DNA from: an uncultured Lachnospira sp.
Lineage (GTDB): Bacteria; Bacillota; Clostridia; Lachnospirales; Lachnospiraceae
Reading direction: 5' to 3'
DNA: 64,000 nucleotides
Assembly (NCBI GenBank): GCA_910585095.1
Contig: CAJUBU010000002.1
Coordinates: forward strand, 80,053-144,052
In this document: one piece after another, positions 53,189-61,051 of the stretch
Layout: each line of letters starts with the position of its first letter
Position numbering within the stretch: the stretch's first letter is position 1
Translations under genes and position numbers: made by a program
Notes under the pieces: generated by a model
What the model was told of the DNA's origin: nothing
What the model saw: only the letters and a program-made list of their open reading frames with translations
Database searches by the model: none

Positions 53189-53244
53189 AAGCCTTCCTTT
53201 CAATTATACAATGCCTATTGCAATGTATGATTGATGGAAGGCTT
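53189..53244 (-). promoter_or_regulatory. Long hairpin that includes the DUF6128 ribosome binding site
   Basis: On the minus strand AAGCCTTCC pairs with GGAAGGCTT, with inner pairing CAAT/ATTG and ATACATTGC/GCATTGTAT (one mismatch). The 3' arm contains the GGAAGG used by the DUF6128 start, so the folded RNA would hide it. The plus strand has TTTTATT after the hairpin, so it could also act as a terminator in that direction, but no plus-strand gene needs one. Confidence 0.5.
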
Positions 53245-53259
53245 TTATTACATAAATCC

Positions 53260-54153
53260 TTAAGAATTAAAAAGCATACTGCTTAATTCATTGCTAAGCT
53301 GTGCAAATTGCTGCAAGTTCAATGCTTCTCCCCTGACCGTTGACTTAAGACCACATTGTTCTAATGCTGTCAATAACTGTTCTTTTGTAATGCCTAAATT
53401 GGCATTGACAACACTGTTTGTCATCGTCTTTCTTCTCTGATTAAAAGAAGCTCTTATAATATCAAACATCAGCTTTTCATTTTCAACTGATACTGGCGGT
53501 TTATGATGACAGGTTAGTTTTATTACGGCTGAGTCCACATTTGGACGCGGCATAAAACAGCTTGCAGGTACTATAAGAACTACTTGAGGGTTTGCATAAT
53601 ACTGAACAGCTAATGACAATGCCCCATAATCCTTTGTTCCTGGTCCTACCTGCATTCTATCAGCCACTTCTTTCTGAACCATAATTGTTATGCTCTCTAA
53701 CGGCACATGGCTTTCAAATAATCCCATAATAATTGGTGTTGTTATATAATAAGGCAGATTGGCAACAACCTTAATTGGCTTGCCTTCATTGTGTTCTAAT
53801 ATAAGCTTGTTGATATCAAGCTTTAATATATCCTCATTAATAACGGTTACATTATCATAAAACGACAGTGTATCTTGTGTTAAAATGGGTATCAGCTTTT
53901 TATCAATCTCTACCGCCACAACTTCTCTTGCATTTTCACAAAGAATCTGTGTCATTGTACCGATACCAGGTCCAATTTCTAAAACAAAATCATCCTTTTT
54001 TACGCCTGATTCTTGCACAATCTTTTTTACAATATTGCTGTCTATCAAAAAGTTTTGCCCATATTTTTTTTGAAAAGAAAATCCATATTTTTCAAGTATC
54101 TTAATGGTGTTCGTTGGATTTCCAAGATACATTACATTATTATAATCTGTCAT
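53260..54153 (-). CDS. rsmA: 16S rRNA (adenine1518/1519-N6)-dimethyltransferase
   Basis: 297-residue SAM-dependent methyltransferase of late 30S assembly. Motifs are KKYGQNFLID at the N-terminus, SAM motif I VLEIGPGIGTMTQIL (about residues 59-73), acidic VVAVEIDKKLIPIL, motif IV KVVANLPYYITTPII (about 130-144), VQKEVADRM and RRKTMTNSV. ATG 54153 is better spaced from GGG than ATG 54156. It follows tatD and metG on the same strand, a common gene order. Confidence 0.97.
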   Translation of the reverse strand: MTDYNNVMYLGNPTNTIKILEKYGFSFQKKYGQNFLIDSNIVKKIVQESGVKKDDFVLEIGPGIGTMTQILCENAREVVAVEIDKKLIPILTQDTLSFYDNVTVINEDILKLDINKLILEHNEGKPIKVVANLPYYITTPIIMGLFESHVPLESITIMVQKEVADRMQVGPGTKDYGALSLAVQYYANPQVVLIVPASCFMPRPNVDSAVIKLTCHHKPPVSVENEKLMFDIIRASFNQRRKTMTNSVVNANLGITKEQLLTALEQCGLKSTVRGEALNLQQFAQLSNELSSMLFNS

Positions 54154-54228
54154 CATTTATCCCTTTCAATTACTCTGCAAAGTATTATCAGTAAATCTTC
54201 TTTATAATCTTATTGCTTCTTTATAATA

Positions 54229-54269
54229 TTTTGAGGCTATCACATCAAGAAAATGCAATAACCTCAAAA
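54229..54269 (-). terminator. Hairpin downstream of tatD
   Basis: On the minus strand TTTTGAGGTTAT pairs with ATAGCCTCAAAA (12 bp, one G-U), followed by TATTATAAAG. The tail is weak, so read-through into rsmA is possible. Confidence 0.5.
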
Positions 54270-54302
54270 CATATCAATGAAACTTTTACTTAAAACACAA
54301 GA

Positions 54303-55097
54303 TTATCTAATAAGCTGAAATATCTTCCTTGCATTTTCATTTGTCTTATCAATCACTTGTGTTGTACTTATCCCTTTTATCTGTGCAATTTTTTCTGCTA
54401 TAAATGATATATTCGTACTGTCATTGCGCTTTCCCCTATAAGGCTCTGGAGCAAGATAAGGGCTGTCTGTCTCTAGTAAGAGCTTATCCATTGGAATATA
54501 CTCTACTGCCTCTATTAATTTCTTTGCATTTTTAAACGTAATTACACCGCCAATTCCAAAATAAAAACCCATATTCAAAAAATCTTTTGCTGTCTCTTTT
54601 GTATACGAATAACAGTGTACAATTCCGCCAACAGCGCTTGCATTCTCCTGTTTCATAATATCAATCGTATCCTGACAAGCATCCCTTGAATGGACAATAA
54701 TAGGCTTTTTTACTTTTTTGGCTAATGCAATCTGTTCTATAAACCATTTGTTTTGAATATCTTTAGACGGACTTTGATAGTGATAATCAAGTCCGATTTC
54801 ACCGACAGCCACTACTTTTGGATTTTTAACTGCATTTTCATACAACCATTCCATATCGCTTGCAGTAAGAGCTCCTACATCTGATGGGTGAACGCCAATT
54901 GCCGCATACACCTTATCATATTTTGCTGCAAGTGCTAATGAATCCTTACATCCCTTTAACGATGCCCCTATATTAACGATAACATCAATCATGCCAGAAT
55001 CGCCTAACATTTCCGTAAGTAAATACTCTCTGTCTTTATCAAATGACTCATCATCATAATGAGCATGTGTTTCAAATATTTTCACGCAAACATCCAA
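54303..55097 (-). CDS. tatD: TatD-family deoxyribonuclease
   Basis: 264-residue metal-dependent hydrolase. The metal-site motifs are ETHAHYDDESFD at the start, AAIGVHPSD, VAVGEIGLDYHY, KKPIIVHSRDA, VGGIVHCYSYT and LLLETDSPYLAPEP near the C-terminus. ATG 55097 is used; GTG 55085, giving MKIFETHAHYDD, fits the family start equally well. It lies 35 bases after metG. Confidence 0.95.
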   Translation of the reverse strand: MDVCVKIFETHAHYDDESFDKDREYLLTEMLGDSGMIDVIVNIGASLKGCKDSLALAAKYDKVYAAIGVHPSDVGALTASDMEWLYENAVKNPKVVAVGEIGLDYHYQSPSKDIQNKWFIEQIALAKKVKKPIIVHSRDACQDTIDIMKQENASAVGGIVHCYSYTKETAKDFLNMGFYFGIGGVITFKNAKKLIEAVEYIPMDKLLLETDSPYLAPEPYRGKRNDSTNISFIAEKIAQIKGISTTQVIDKTNENARKIFQLIR

Positions 55098-55132
55098 GCC
55101 TTTCTATAATTATATTGTAAAGTAAAATTTTT

Positions 55133-57118
55133 TTAGCAGATTTCACTTCCGCTGACAATATCTTTATCGACTGTCATTACAGAAAGATTGCCCTTATCGT
55201 CACCTGCCGCAAGTATCATTCCCTGTGATTCTACACCACATAACTTGCATGGTTTCAAGTTTGTGATAACAGCAACTTTTTTTCCAACCATTTCTTCCGG
55301 CTTATAATAATTGGCAATTCCCGAAACAATCTGTCTTATCTCTTTCCCCACGCGAATTTGTGATACAAGAAGCTTCTTTGATTTTTTGACAGGCTCACAT
55401 TTTAATACTTCACCGACTTGAATCTGTACCTTATCAAAATCATCAATCGTAATTTCGGATTTCTTTTCAACTTCTGGATAAACATCTTCCGTTTCTTCTT
55501 GAGCCTTTTGGAGTTCTTCTACTTGTTTCAATACATCTTCTAATTCCAGTCTTGCAAATAAAATTTCAGGTGATTTTGTGACCTTTATGCCAGATTCTCT
55601 AAGTCCAAATGTTCCTAAATCATCAAAATCCCTTACACCACTTGCAGGATTGTCTGGATATAACTGTGCTAATATTCGGTCTGTTGTTTCTGGCATAAAT
55701 GGAGCTAAAAGATTCGCGCCAATTGTGATACTCTCCACAAGATTATACAAAACTTCCTGCAATCGCTCTTGCTGCGACTCATCTTTTGCTAACACCCATG
55801 GCATTGTCTCATCTATATACTTATTGCATCTTTTAAATAGTAAAAATATATTATAGATTGCATAAGAAACATGAAGTGTTTTCATATTTTCTTGTACCTT
55901 CTGTTTTACACTTGTAACAAGCGTTTTTAACTGGGCATCAAAATCAAGGTTGGCATCACTGCCTGTCGTATCTGCGCCTGTCTTATTTACAACGCCATCA
56001 AAATATTTATTGGACATAGCAATCGTTCTATTGACAAGATTGCCAAGCGTATTGGCAAGCTCTGAATTGATACGCTCAACAAGCAGTTCCCATGATATAA
56101 CTCCGTCATATTCAAAAGGCATCTCATGTAGCACAAAATAACGAACAGCATCCACCCCAAACAATTTTACTAAATCATCGGCATAGATAACATTTCCTTT
56201 GGACTTGCTCATCTTGCCATCACCCTGCAAAAGCCAAGGATGTCCAAATATCTGCTTTGGAAGTTCAATATCAAGCGCCATCAAAAGAATTGGCCAATAA
56301 ATCGTGTGAAATCTCAAAATATCTTTGCCAATCAAATGCAAATCTGCCGGCCAATATTTATTGAATTTTTCATCATTATTGCCGTCTGCATCATAACCAA
56401 GCCCTGTAATATAATTTGTCAATGCATCAATCCATACATACACCACATGCTTATCATCAAAATCAACAGGAACACCCCATTTAAATGATGTTCTTGACAC
56501 ACATAAATCTTGAAGCCCTACCTTTAAAAAATTATTCATCATCTCATTTTTTCTGGATTCAGGCTGTATAAATTCTGGATGTGTCTCAATATGCTTAATC
56601 AATCTATCTGCATATTTACTCATTTTAAAAAAGTATGCTTCTTCCTTTGCTGGCTGGCACTCTCTGCCACAATCTGGACACTTTCCATCAACGAGCTGTG
56701 ATGGTGTAAAAAACGCTTCACAAGGCGTACAGTACATACCTTGATATTCACCTTTATAAATATCTCCCTTATCATACAATTTTTTAAATATCTTTTGAAC
56801 TTGCTTTTTATGGTCGTTATCCGTTGTTCTTATAAATTTGTCGTATGACGTATTCATTAAATCCCAAATTCTTTTAACTTCTGTTGATACTTCATCTACA
56901 AATTCTTGTGGCGTCACGCCGACTTCTTCTGCTTTTAATTCGACCTTTTGTCCATGCTCGTCCGTTCCTGTCTGAAAATATACATCATATCCTTCTTGTC
57001 TTTTATATCTTGCAATACTGTCCGCTAACACGATTTCATAGGTGTTGCCAATATGCGGTTTACCTGATGTATATGTGATTGCTGTCGTCATATAAAACGG
57101 TCCTTTATTTTGTGGCAT
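55133..57118 (-). CDS. metG: Methionyl-tRNA synthetase
   Basis: 661-residue class I synthetase charging tRNA-Met. HIGH-type motif KPHIGNTYE, zinc-binding CTPCEAFF with CPDCGRECQ (about residues 125-150), KMSKSKGN (about 300), and a C-terminal tRNA-binding (EMAPII-like) domain with DFDKVQIQVGEVLKCEPVKKS. ATG 57118 (MPQNKGPFYM) follows GGGAGG by 7 bases. The frame remains open to 57214, but that stretch is a strong hairpin. Two promoters are predicted about 220-290 bases upstream, giving a long structured leader with no recognisable T-box or SAM riboswitch. Confidence 0.97.
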   Translation of the reverse strand: MPQNKGPFYMTTAITYTSGKPHIGNTYEIVLADSIARYKRQEGYDVYFQTGTDEHGQKVELKAEEVGVTPQEFVDEVSTEVKRIWDLMNTSYDKFIRTTDNDHKKQVQKIFKKLYDKGDIYKGEYQGMYCTPCEAFFTPSQLVDGKCPDCGRECQPAKEEAYFFKMSKYADRLIKHIETHPEFIQPESRKNEMMNNFLKVGLQDLCVSRTSFKWGVPVDFDDKHVVYVWIDALTNYITGLGYDADGNNDEKFNKYWPADLHLIGKDILRFHTIYWPILLMALDIELPKQIFGHPWLLQGDGKMSKSKGNVIYADDLVKLFGVDAVRYFVLHEMPFEYDGVISWELLVERINSELANTLGNLVNRTIAMSNKYFDGVVNKTGADTTGSDANLDFDAQLKTLVTSVKQKVQENMKTLHVSYAIYNIFLLFKRCNKYIDETMPWVLAKDESQQERLQEVLYNLVESITIGANLLAPFMPETTDRILAQLYPDNPASGVRDFDDLGTFGLRESGIKVTKSPEILFARLELEDVLKQVEELQKAQEETEDVYPEVEKKSEITIDDFDKVQIQVGEVLKCEPVKKSKKLLVSQIRVGKEIRQIVSGIANYYKPEEMVGKKVAVITNLKPCKLCGVESQGMILAAGDDKGNLSVMTVDKDIVSGSEIC

Positions 57119-57165
57119 TTTATTTCCTCCCATCTTCTCTAAAAATTTATTTCCGTAAGCAATGA

Positions 57166-57276
57166 GCCAAGTGCCGTGCTTGCACGAGCATTTGGCGAAT
57201 GCCGTGAGGGTCAAATACCCCGCTGCTCTGTAGCGTTACAAGCTTGATATTCCGTTGCTTGTAGTAGGGTATTTGA
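57166..57276 (-). ncRNA. Structured metG leader with nested inverted repeats
   Basis: GCCAAGTGCCGTGC and GCACGAGCATTTGGC (57166-57196) form a 14-bp hairpin with one bulge. GGGTATTTGA/TCAAATACCC (57267-57276, 57211-57220) is a perfect 10-bp outer repeat enclosing ACAAGC/GCTTGT. ATTTGGCGAATGCCGTG (57190-57206) recurs in diverged form as ATTGGCAAATGCTATG (57345-57360), each followed by GTCAAATA. It lies in the metG 5' untranslated region. It could be a leader RNA or a repeat insertion; the T-box sequence GGGTGG..ACCGCG is absent. Confidence 0.45.
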
Positions 57277-57339
57277 TTTTTCCAAGCAGTAAGCCAAACA
57301 TTATACTTAAAGTCAACATATCATTTCACTGATTTGTTT

Positions 57340-57414
57340 AGCATATTGGCAAATGCTATGAATGTCAAATAATAATGATTTATTCAATATACCACAAGAA
57401 AATTCTTATATCAA
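57340..57414 (-). promoter_or_regulatory. Predicted tandem promoters of metG
   Basis: Minus-strand TTGATA (57409-57414) and TATATT (57386-57391) are 17 bases apart, as are TTGACA (57363-57368) and TATGCT (57340-57345) just downstream. Confidence 0.55.
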
Positions 57415-57427
57415 GAGTCTTTGCATA

Positions 57428-57436
57428 TGTTATAAT
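57428..57436 (+). promoter_or_regulatory. Extended -10 promoter of the DUF885 lipoprotein gene
   Basis: TGTTATAAT matches the TGnTATAAT extended -10; no good -35 is present. The predicted start is about 34 bases before the structured leader. Confidence 0.45.
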
Positions 57437-57476
57437 AATGTTGCAATAATTTAGTCTATACAAAATTTTCACATTA

Positions 57477-57577
57477 AACTTTGTGTTTATGCGTTGCTTG
57501 ACACAAAGTTACTAAAAAAATTCTTTGAGTTTTTTACATTTTTATAAAAAAGCAACGCAGAAATGAGGAATTTTATG
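57477..57577 (+). ncRNA. Candidate structured leader RNA, copy 2
   Basis: AACTTTGTGT (57477-57486) pairs perfectly with ACACAAAGTT (57501-57510). The loop segment TGCGTTGCTT (57490-57499) pairs perfectly over 10 bases with AAGCAACGCA (57550-57559). An embedded A/T stem TAAAAAA/TTTTTTA lies between. CGCAGAAATGAGGAATTTT then leads into ATG 57575. Copy 1 at 51296 differs in sequence in the embedded stem but keeps the pairing. Confidence 0.6.
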
Positions 57578-59383
57578 TTTTTCACCAAACAAACATTACC
57601 TAAAAAATTGCTGATACTTCTTTTATGTGTCAGTATGATACTATGCAGCAGCTGTCAAAGTCCTTTTAACTCCAAACAAGAAAATACAACTGCTGCCAGC
57701 CATTCAGACAATCAACAAGTCAATCAAGATTTTGATTCCTTTGTCAAAGAACTATTTTATAATACTGTAACTTCAAGCACCATATATCTTCACACCTTTT
57801 TAGAACACCCTGAAAACTACGGAATTACAGAATATGATGTTACCTATGGAGACATTGATTTAGAAAACCTTGACGATATGAGCAATCTTTCGGACAGCTT
57901 ATCACAGTTACTCTGTTATGACAAAGAGCAGCTTACTGCATCCCAAAAGATTACTTATGACGAATTAAAATGGTATCTTGAAACCGAGTTAGAATACAGC
58001 GACTTAGCATTATTAGAACATATCTTTTCTCCTGTAATTGGCGTTAATGTGCAATTGCCTATCACACTGGCACAATATGCTTTTAAAGAAGAAAAAGATG
58101 TCAAGGAATATCTTACATTGTTAGAAGATACTGACCGCTATTTTTCTCAACTAATGGCATATGAAAAATTAAAAAGTGAAAAAGGGTATTTTATGGAAAG
58201 TGGCAACGCTGAAAAAATAATCAAACAATGTCAAGAATTTGTAAACGATTGCAATGATGGATTTCTAATAACTTCTTTTAAAGAACGATTGGACACTTTA
58301 CATATCAATGATGAAAATAAAATCAACGAATATATTGAAAAAAATAAAAAAGCAGTCAATGACCATGTTAAGAAAGCCTATCAGATTATAATCGACGGAT
58401 TTAATGAAATTAAAAACACAGGAAAATGTACGGGCGGACTATGCAATTATCCAAACGGCGATAAATACTACCAATATTTAATTGAATCGGATATGGGCTG
58501 GCAAAAATCATTAGATGAATACGATGATTTTATCAATAAATATATCACCTATTTTTCTAATATGCTGTCCAAATTAATGACAGACGATATAACCCTTGCC
58601 TACCAACTTGAAAATCTTTCCTTTGGCAATAAAACACCTGAAAACATGCTTTCTGACTTAAAAAATAAGATAGCAAATGATTTTCCAGAACCTGTAAATG
58701 TAGGTTACAACATAAAATATATTGCAGAATCTCTCCAGCCTTACGCAAGCCCTGCTATGTACTTTTTTCCGCAAATTGATGATTTAAATGATAATTCTAT
58801 CTACATTAATCCCGGAACCAATGATGCATCGGATTTATATACAACAATGGCGCATGAAGGATATCCCGGACACTTATATCAAACCACCTACTTTGTCAAC
58901 ACCAAACCTGATTTAATCCGTCATCTTATATCACTTGGCGGTTATACAGAAGGATGGGGAACTTACTGTGAAGCACAGTCTTATATGTATGCCGAGACAG
59001 ACAATACCAATTTAAAAATGCTTGCACAGGCAAACTTTTCATTAACAATGCTTATGTATGGAAAAGTTGATATTGGTATCAATCACTATGGCTGGACAGA
59101 AAATGATGTTTTTAGCTTTATTGAGACATTTGGAATTTCAAGCCGCTCCATTGCACATGATATGTACAATTCCATTGTTGCAGAACCAGGCAACTATGCA
59201 AAATATGTACTTGGATATATTGGATTTTTGGAATTAAAAGAGGAGGCTAAAAAACTCCTTAAAGATTCATTCAATCTCAAGGAGTTTCATCAATATATAT
59301 TAGATATGGGACCTGTTCCTTTTAAAATGTTATTTGACAATCTAAACACTCTAACAATAAAGACAACCGCTTCCACAAAATAG
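57575..59383 (+). CDS. DUF885-family lipoprotein (putative metallopeptidase)
   Basis: 602 residues. The N-terminus is a lipoprotein signal (KKLLILLLCVSMILCSSC) with lipobox Cys near residue 27, so the mature protein is anchored outside the membrane. The DUF885 core shows TTMAHEGYPGHLYQTTYF (about residue 427), where the HE..PGH..Q pattern resembles a zinc site, and GGYTEGWGTYCEAQSY shortly after. ATG 57575 follows GAGGA by 6 bases; an upstream in-frame ATG 57563 lies within the leader. It is convergent with the DnaJ-like gene and overlaps it by 33 bases. Peptidase activity is inferred from the family. Confidence 0.87.
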   Translation: MFFTKQTLPKKLLILLLCVSMILCSSCQSPFNSKQENTTAASHSDNQQVNQDFDSFVKELFYNTVTSSTIYLHTFLEHPENYGITEYDVTYGDIDLENLDDMSNLSDSLSQLLCYDKEQLTASQKITYDELKWYLETELEYSDLALLEHIFSPVIGVNVQLPITLAQYAFKEEKDVKEYLTLLEDTDRYFSQLMAYEKLKSEKGYFMESGNAEKIIKQCQEFVNDCNDGFLITSFKERLDTLHINDENKINEYIEKNKKAVNDHVKKAYQIIIDGFNEIKNTGKCTGGLCNYPNGDKYYQYLIESDMGWQKSLDEYDDFINKYITYFSNMLSKLMTDDITLAYQLENLSFGNKTPENMLSDLKNKIANDFPEPVNVGYNIKYIAESLQPYASPAMYFFPQIDDLNDNSIYINPGTNDASDLYTTMAHEGYPGHLYQTTYFVNTKPDLIRHLISLGGYTEGWGTYCEAQSYMYAETDNTNLKMLAQANFSLTMLMYGKVDIGINHYGWTENDVFSFIETFGISSRSIAHDMYNSIVAEPGNYAKYVLGYIGFLELKEEAKKLLKDSFNLKEFHQYILDMGPVPFKMLFDNLNTLTIKTTASTK

Positions 59384-60097
59384 ATTACAGCAGGCATTGG
59401 CAAGGCACAATTTACAGCATACATCACCATTTGCTGCCTGTGTCCTTCCATATGCCTGTCCTCTGTCTGAATACCATTGTCCGCCGCTTTGAAGCTGTCT
59501 GTATAATTGCTGATAACGCATGTTGTCTGGACTAAGCTCCACAGCATGTCTGGCATGTTCTAGAGCGGTTGCCGTGTTTCCTAATCCAGCATTAGCCTGC
59601 GCACTGTAATAATACCATCTTCCATCACGTTCACTGATATTCTCAAGAACATTCAACGCTTCATGGTATGAGCCATTTCTTATATAATTAACAGTCGCTT
59701 GAAAATATCTGCCATTTTCATCATCACTAAAAGATTCCGCATAGCCTCCGCCAAAGCCAAATGGACCAAAACCCCAAAACGTACCAAAATCTCCATATGG
59801 GTTGCCATTATTTCTATCATTTTGATAGTCTCCATCAGAGCGATAACGCCCGGTGTTTGGGCTGCCTGGGTTGCTTCCATAGGTGCCGTAGCCTCCAGAA
59901 TAACCAGATTCACGTTCTTTCATAATCTGATTATATGCCTGCTGCACAACCTTAAACATCTCTTCTGCCTTATCCTTGTTTGGATTATTAATATTCGCAT
60001 CGGGATGATACTTGCGGCTTAATGTTCTATATGCTTTTTTTATATCTTCTTCTGATGCATCTTCTGATACACCAAGCACTTTATATGGATTTGTCAC
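59351..60097 (-). CDS. DnaJ-domain protein with Cys-rich tail
   Basis: 248 residues from GTG 60097 (MTNPYKVLGVSEDASEEDI), 8 bases after GGAG. The J domain (about 1-65) has the HPD motif in SRKYHPDANINN. A Gly/Tyr/Asn-rich linker (about 70-130) precedes two TPR-like helices (YHEALNVLENISERDGRWYYYSAQA, ALEHARHAVELSPDN). The last 25 residues hold nine cysteines (DVCCKLCLANACC, LFCGSGCLYC), unusual for a J protein and possibly metal-binding. It overlaps the upstream DUF5685 gene by 17 bases, so the two are probably functionally paired. Confidence 0.88.
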   Translation of the reverse strand: MTNPYKVLGVSEDASEEDIKKAYRTLSRKYHPDANINNPNKDKAEEMFKVVQQAYNQIMKERESGYSGGYGTYGSNPGSPNTGRYRSDGDYQNDRNNGNPYGDFGTFWGFGPFGFGGGYAESFSDDENGRYFQATVNYIRNGSYHEALNVLENISERDGRWYYYSAQANAGLGNTATALEHARHAVELSPDNMRYQQLYRQLQSGGQWYSDRGQAYGRTQAANGDVCCKLCLANACCNLFCGSGCLYC

Positions 60098-60920
60098 CTT
60101 TACTTCTCCGTTTCTTTATGCTAGAATATCGTATCCACACACCAGAATAAATGATATTCCTCAAAATTTCAACATCTTTTATTATCGGTAATCGTTCAAA
60201 ATACCTCGCACACTGCGCCATAAGCGTATTTAACATGGTTTCAATAAATTCATTAAAATTCTCTTTATTTTTATAAAATTTTAAAACATTGTATCGATTC
60301 TCCTTTATATCCTCTATCATATCATCATATGCATCAAGAATATAAATATACTTGCCTAAAAAGAAACCTATTTTTTCTAATGCTTCTTTCCATTCATCAT
60401 TTTTTATTGCAAATATAGTTCCCAGTATTGTCCCAAAACATGATGATACTTTATCAATATCTTTAGAATTATTTTTTTCATAAGTATGTAGCTTTTTAAA
60501 TTCTTTTTGCAATCGCTTGCATTTTTGTGGATATTTTGCCAAGAGCATACGCATATTTTTGCGTATCGTCTCTGCCATCACTTTTTGAGAAACCTTGCGT
60601 TCATCATTCCAATCATCCATACATTTATAATAAGTCATCAAAATATTCATATCTGCAACATAATCACTCACAAAACTGCGCCTTTTTTGATGTTTTCCTA
60701 TTGGATGAACAATACACCGCTCATTTACGCAAGATTCTTTAGGCTCATACAAGGCATTAAGCAATAATACTAAAAATGTCATATCATAACTGATTGTCAA
60801 TCTACCTTTCATGCCATACCGCTCGCCAAGTGCCTCACACAATCCACAATAATATGATTGATATATATCAAATTCTTTAAACTTTAGTTCAGGCTTATTT
60901 ACCAACACATAACCATACAT
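60081..60920 (-). CDS. DUF5685 family protein
   Basis: 279 residues, mostly helical, starting MYGYVLVNKPELKFKEFDIY. Cysteines YYCGLCEALGERYG (about residues 24-37) and CVNERCIVHPIG (about 63-74) are conserved-looking. An aspartate-rich stretch DAYDDMIEDIKENRYN (about 195-210) recalls the DDxxD metal motif of isoprenoid synthases, but I cannot show that the enzyme activity exists. It is the first gene of a pair with the DnaJ-like protein. Confidence 0.8.
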   Translation of the reverse strand: MYGYVLVNKPELKFKEFDIYQSYYCGLCEALGERYGMKGRLTISYDMTFLVLLLNALYEPKESCVNERCIVHPIGKHQKRRSFVSDYVADMNILMTYYKCMDDWNDERKVSQKVMAETIRKNMRMLLAKYPQKCKRLQKEFKKLHTYEKNNSKDIDKVSSCFGTILGTIFAIKNDEWKEALEKIGFFLGKYIYILDAYDDMIEDIKENRYNVLKFYKNKENFNEFIETMLNTLMAQCARYFERLPIIKDVEILRNIIYSGVWIRYSSIKKRRSKGDKSI

Positions 60921-60979
60921 ACACCAATCCCCTTATCTTCTACTCTGTTTACTGCATTCTCACAAAAAACGTATCCGTT

Positions 60980-61025
60980 AAAAAGGAGTTGTCGCAAAAT
61001 TAAAATTTATTTTGCAACAACCCCT
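60980..61025 (-). terminator. Intrinsic terminator of the first esterase gene
   Basis: On the minus strand AGGGGTTGTTGCAAAAT pairs with ATTTTGCGACAACTCCT and is followed by TTTTT (60980-60984). Confidence 0.8.
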
Positions 61026-61051
61026 CTAAATTACATTCTTACTGCATAAGG

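Noticed and set aside
57119..57330. T-box or SAM riboswitch before metG
   Set aside because: The leader is structured, but neither the T-box GGGTGG..ACCGCG segment nor SAM-I core motifs could be found.
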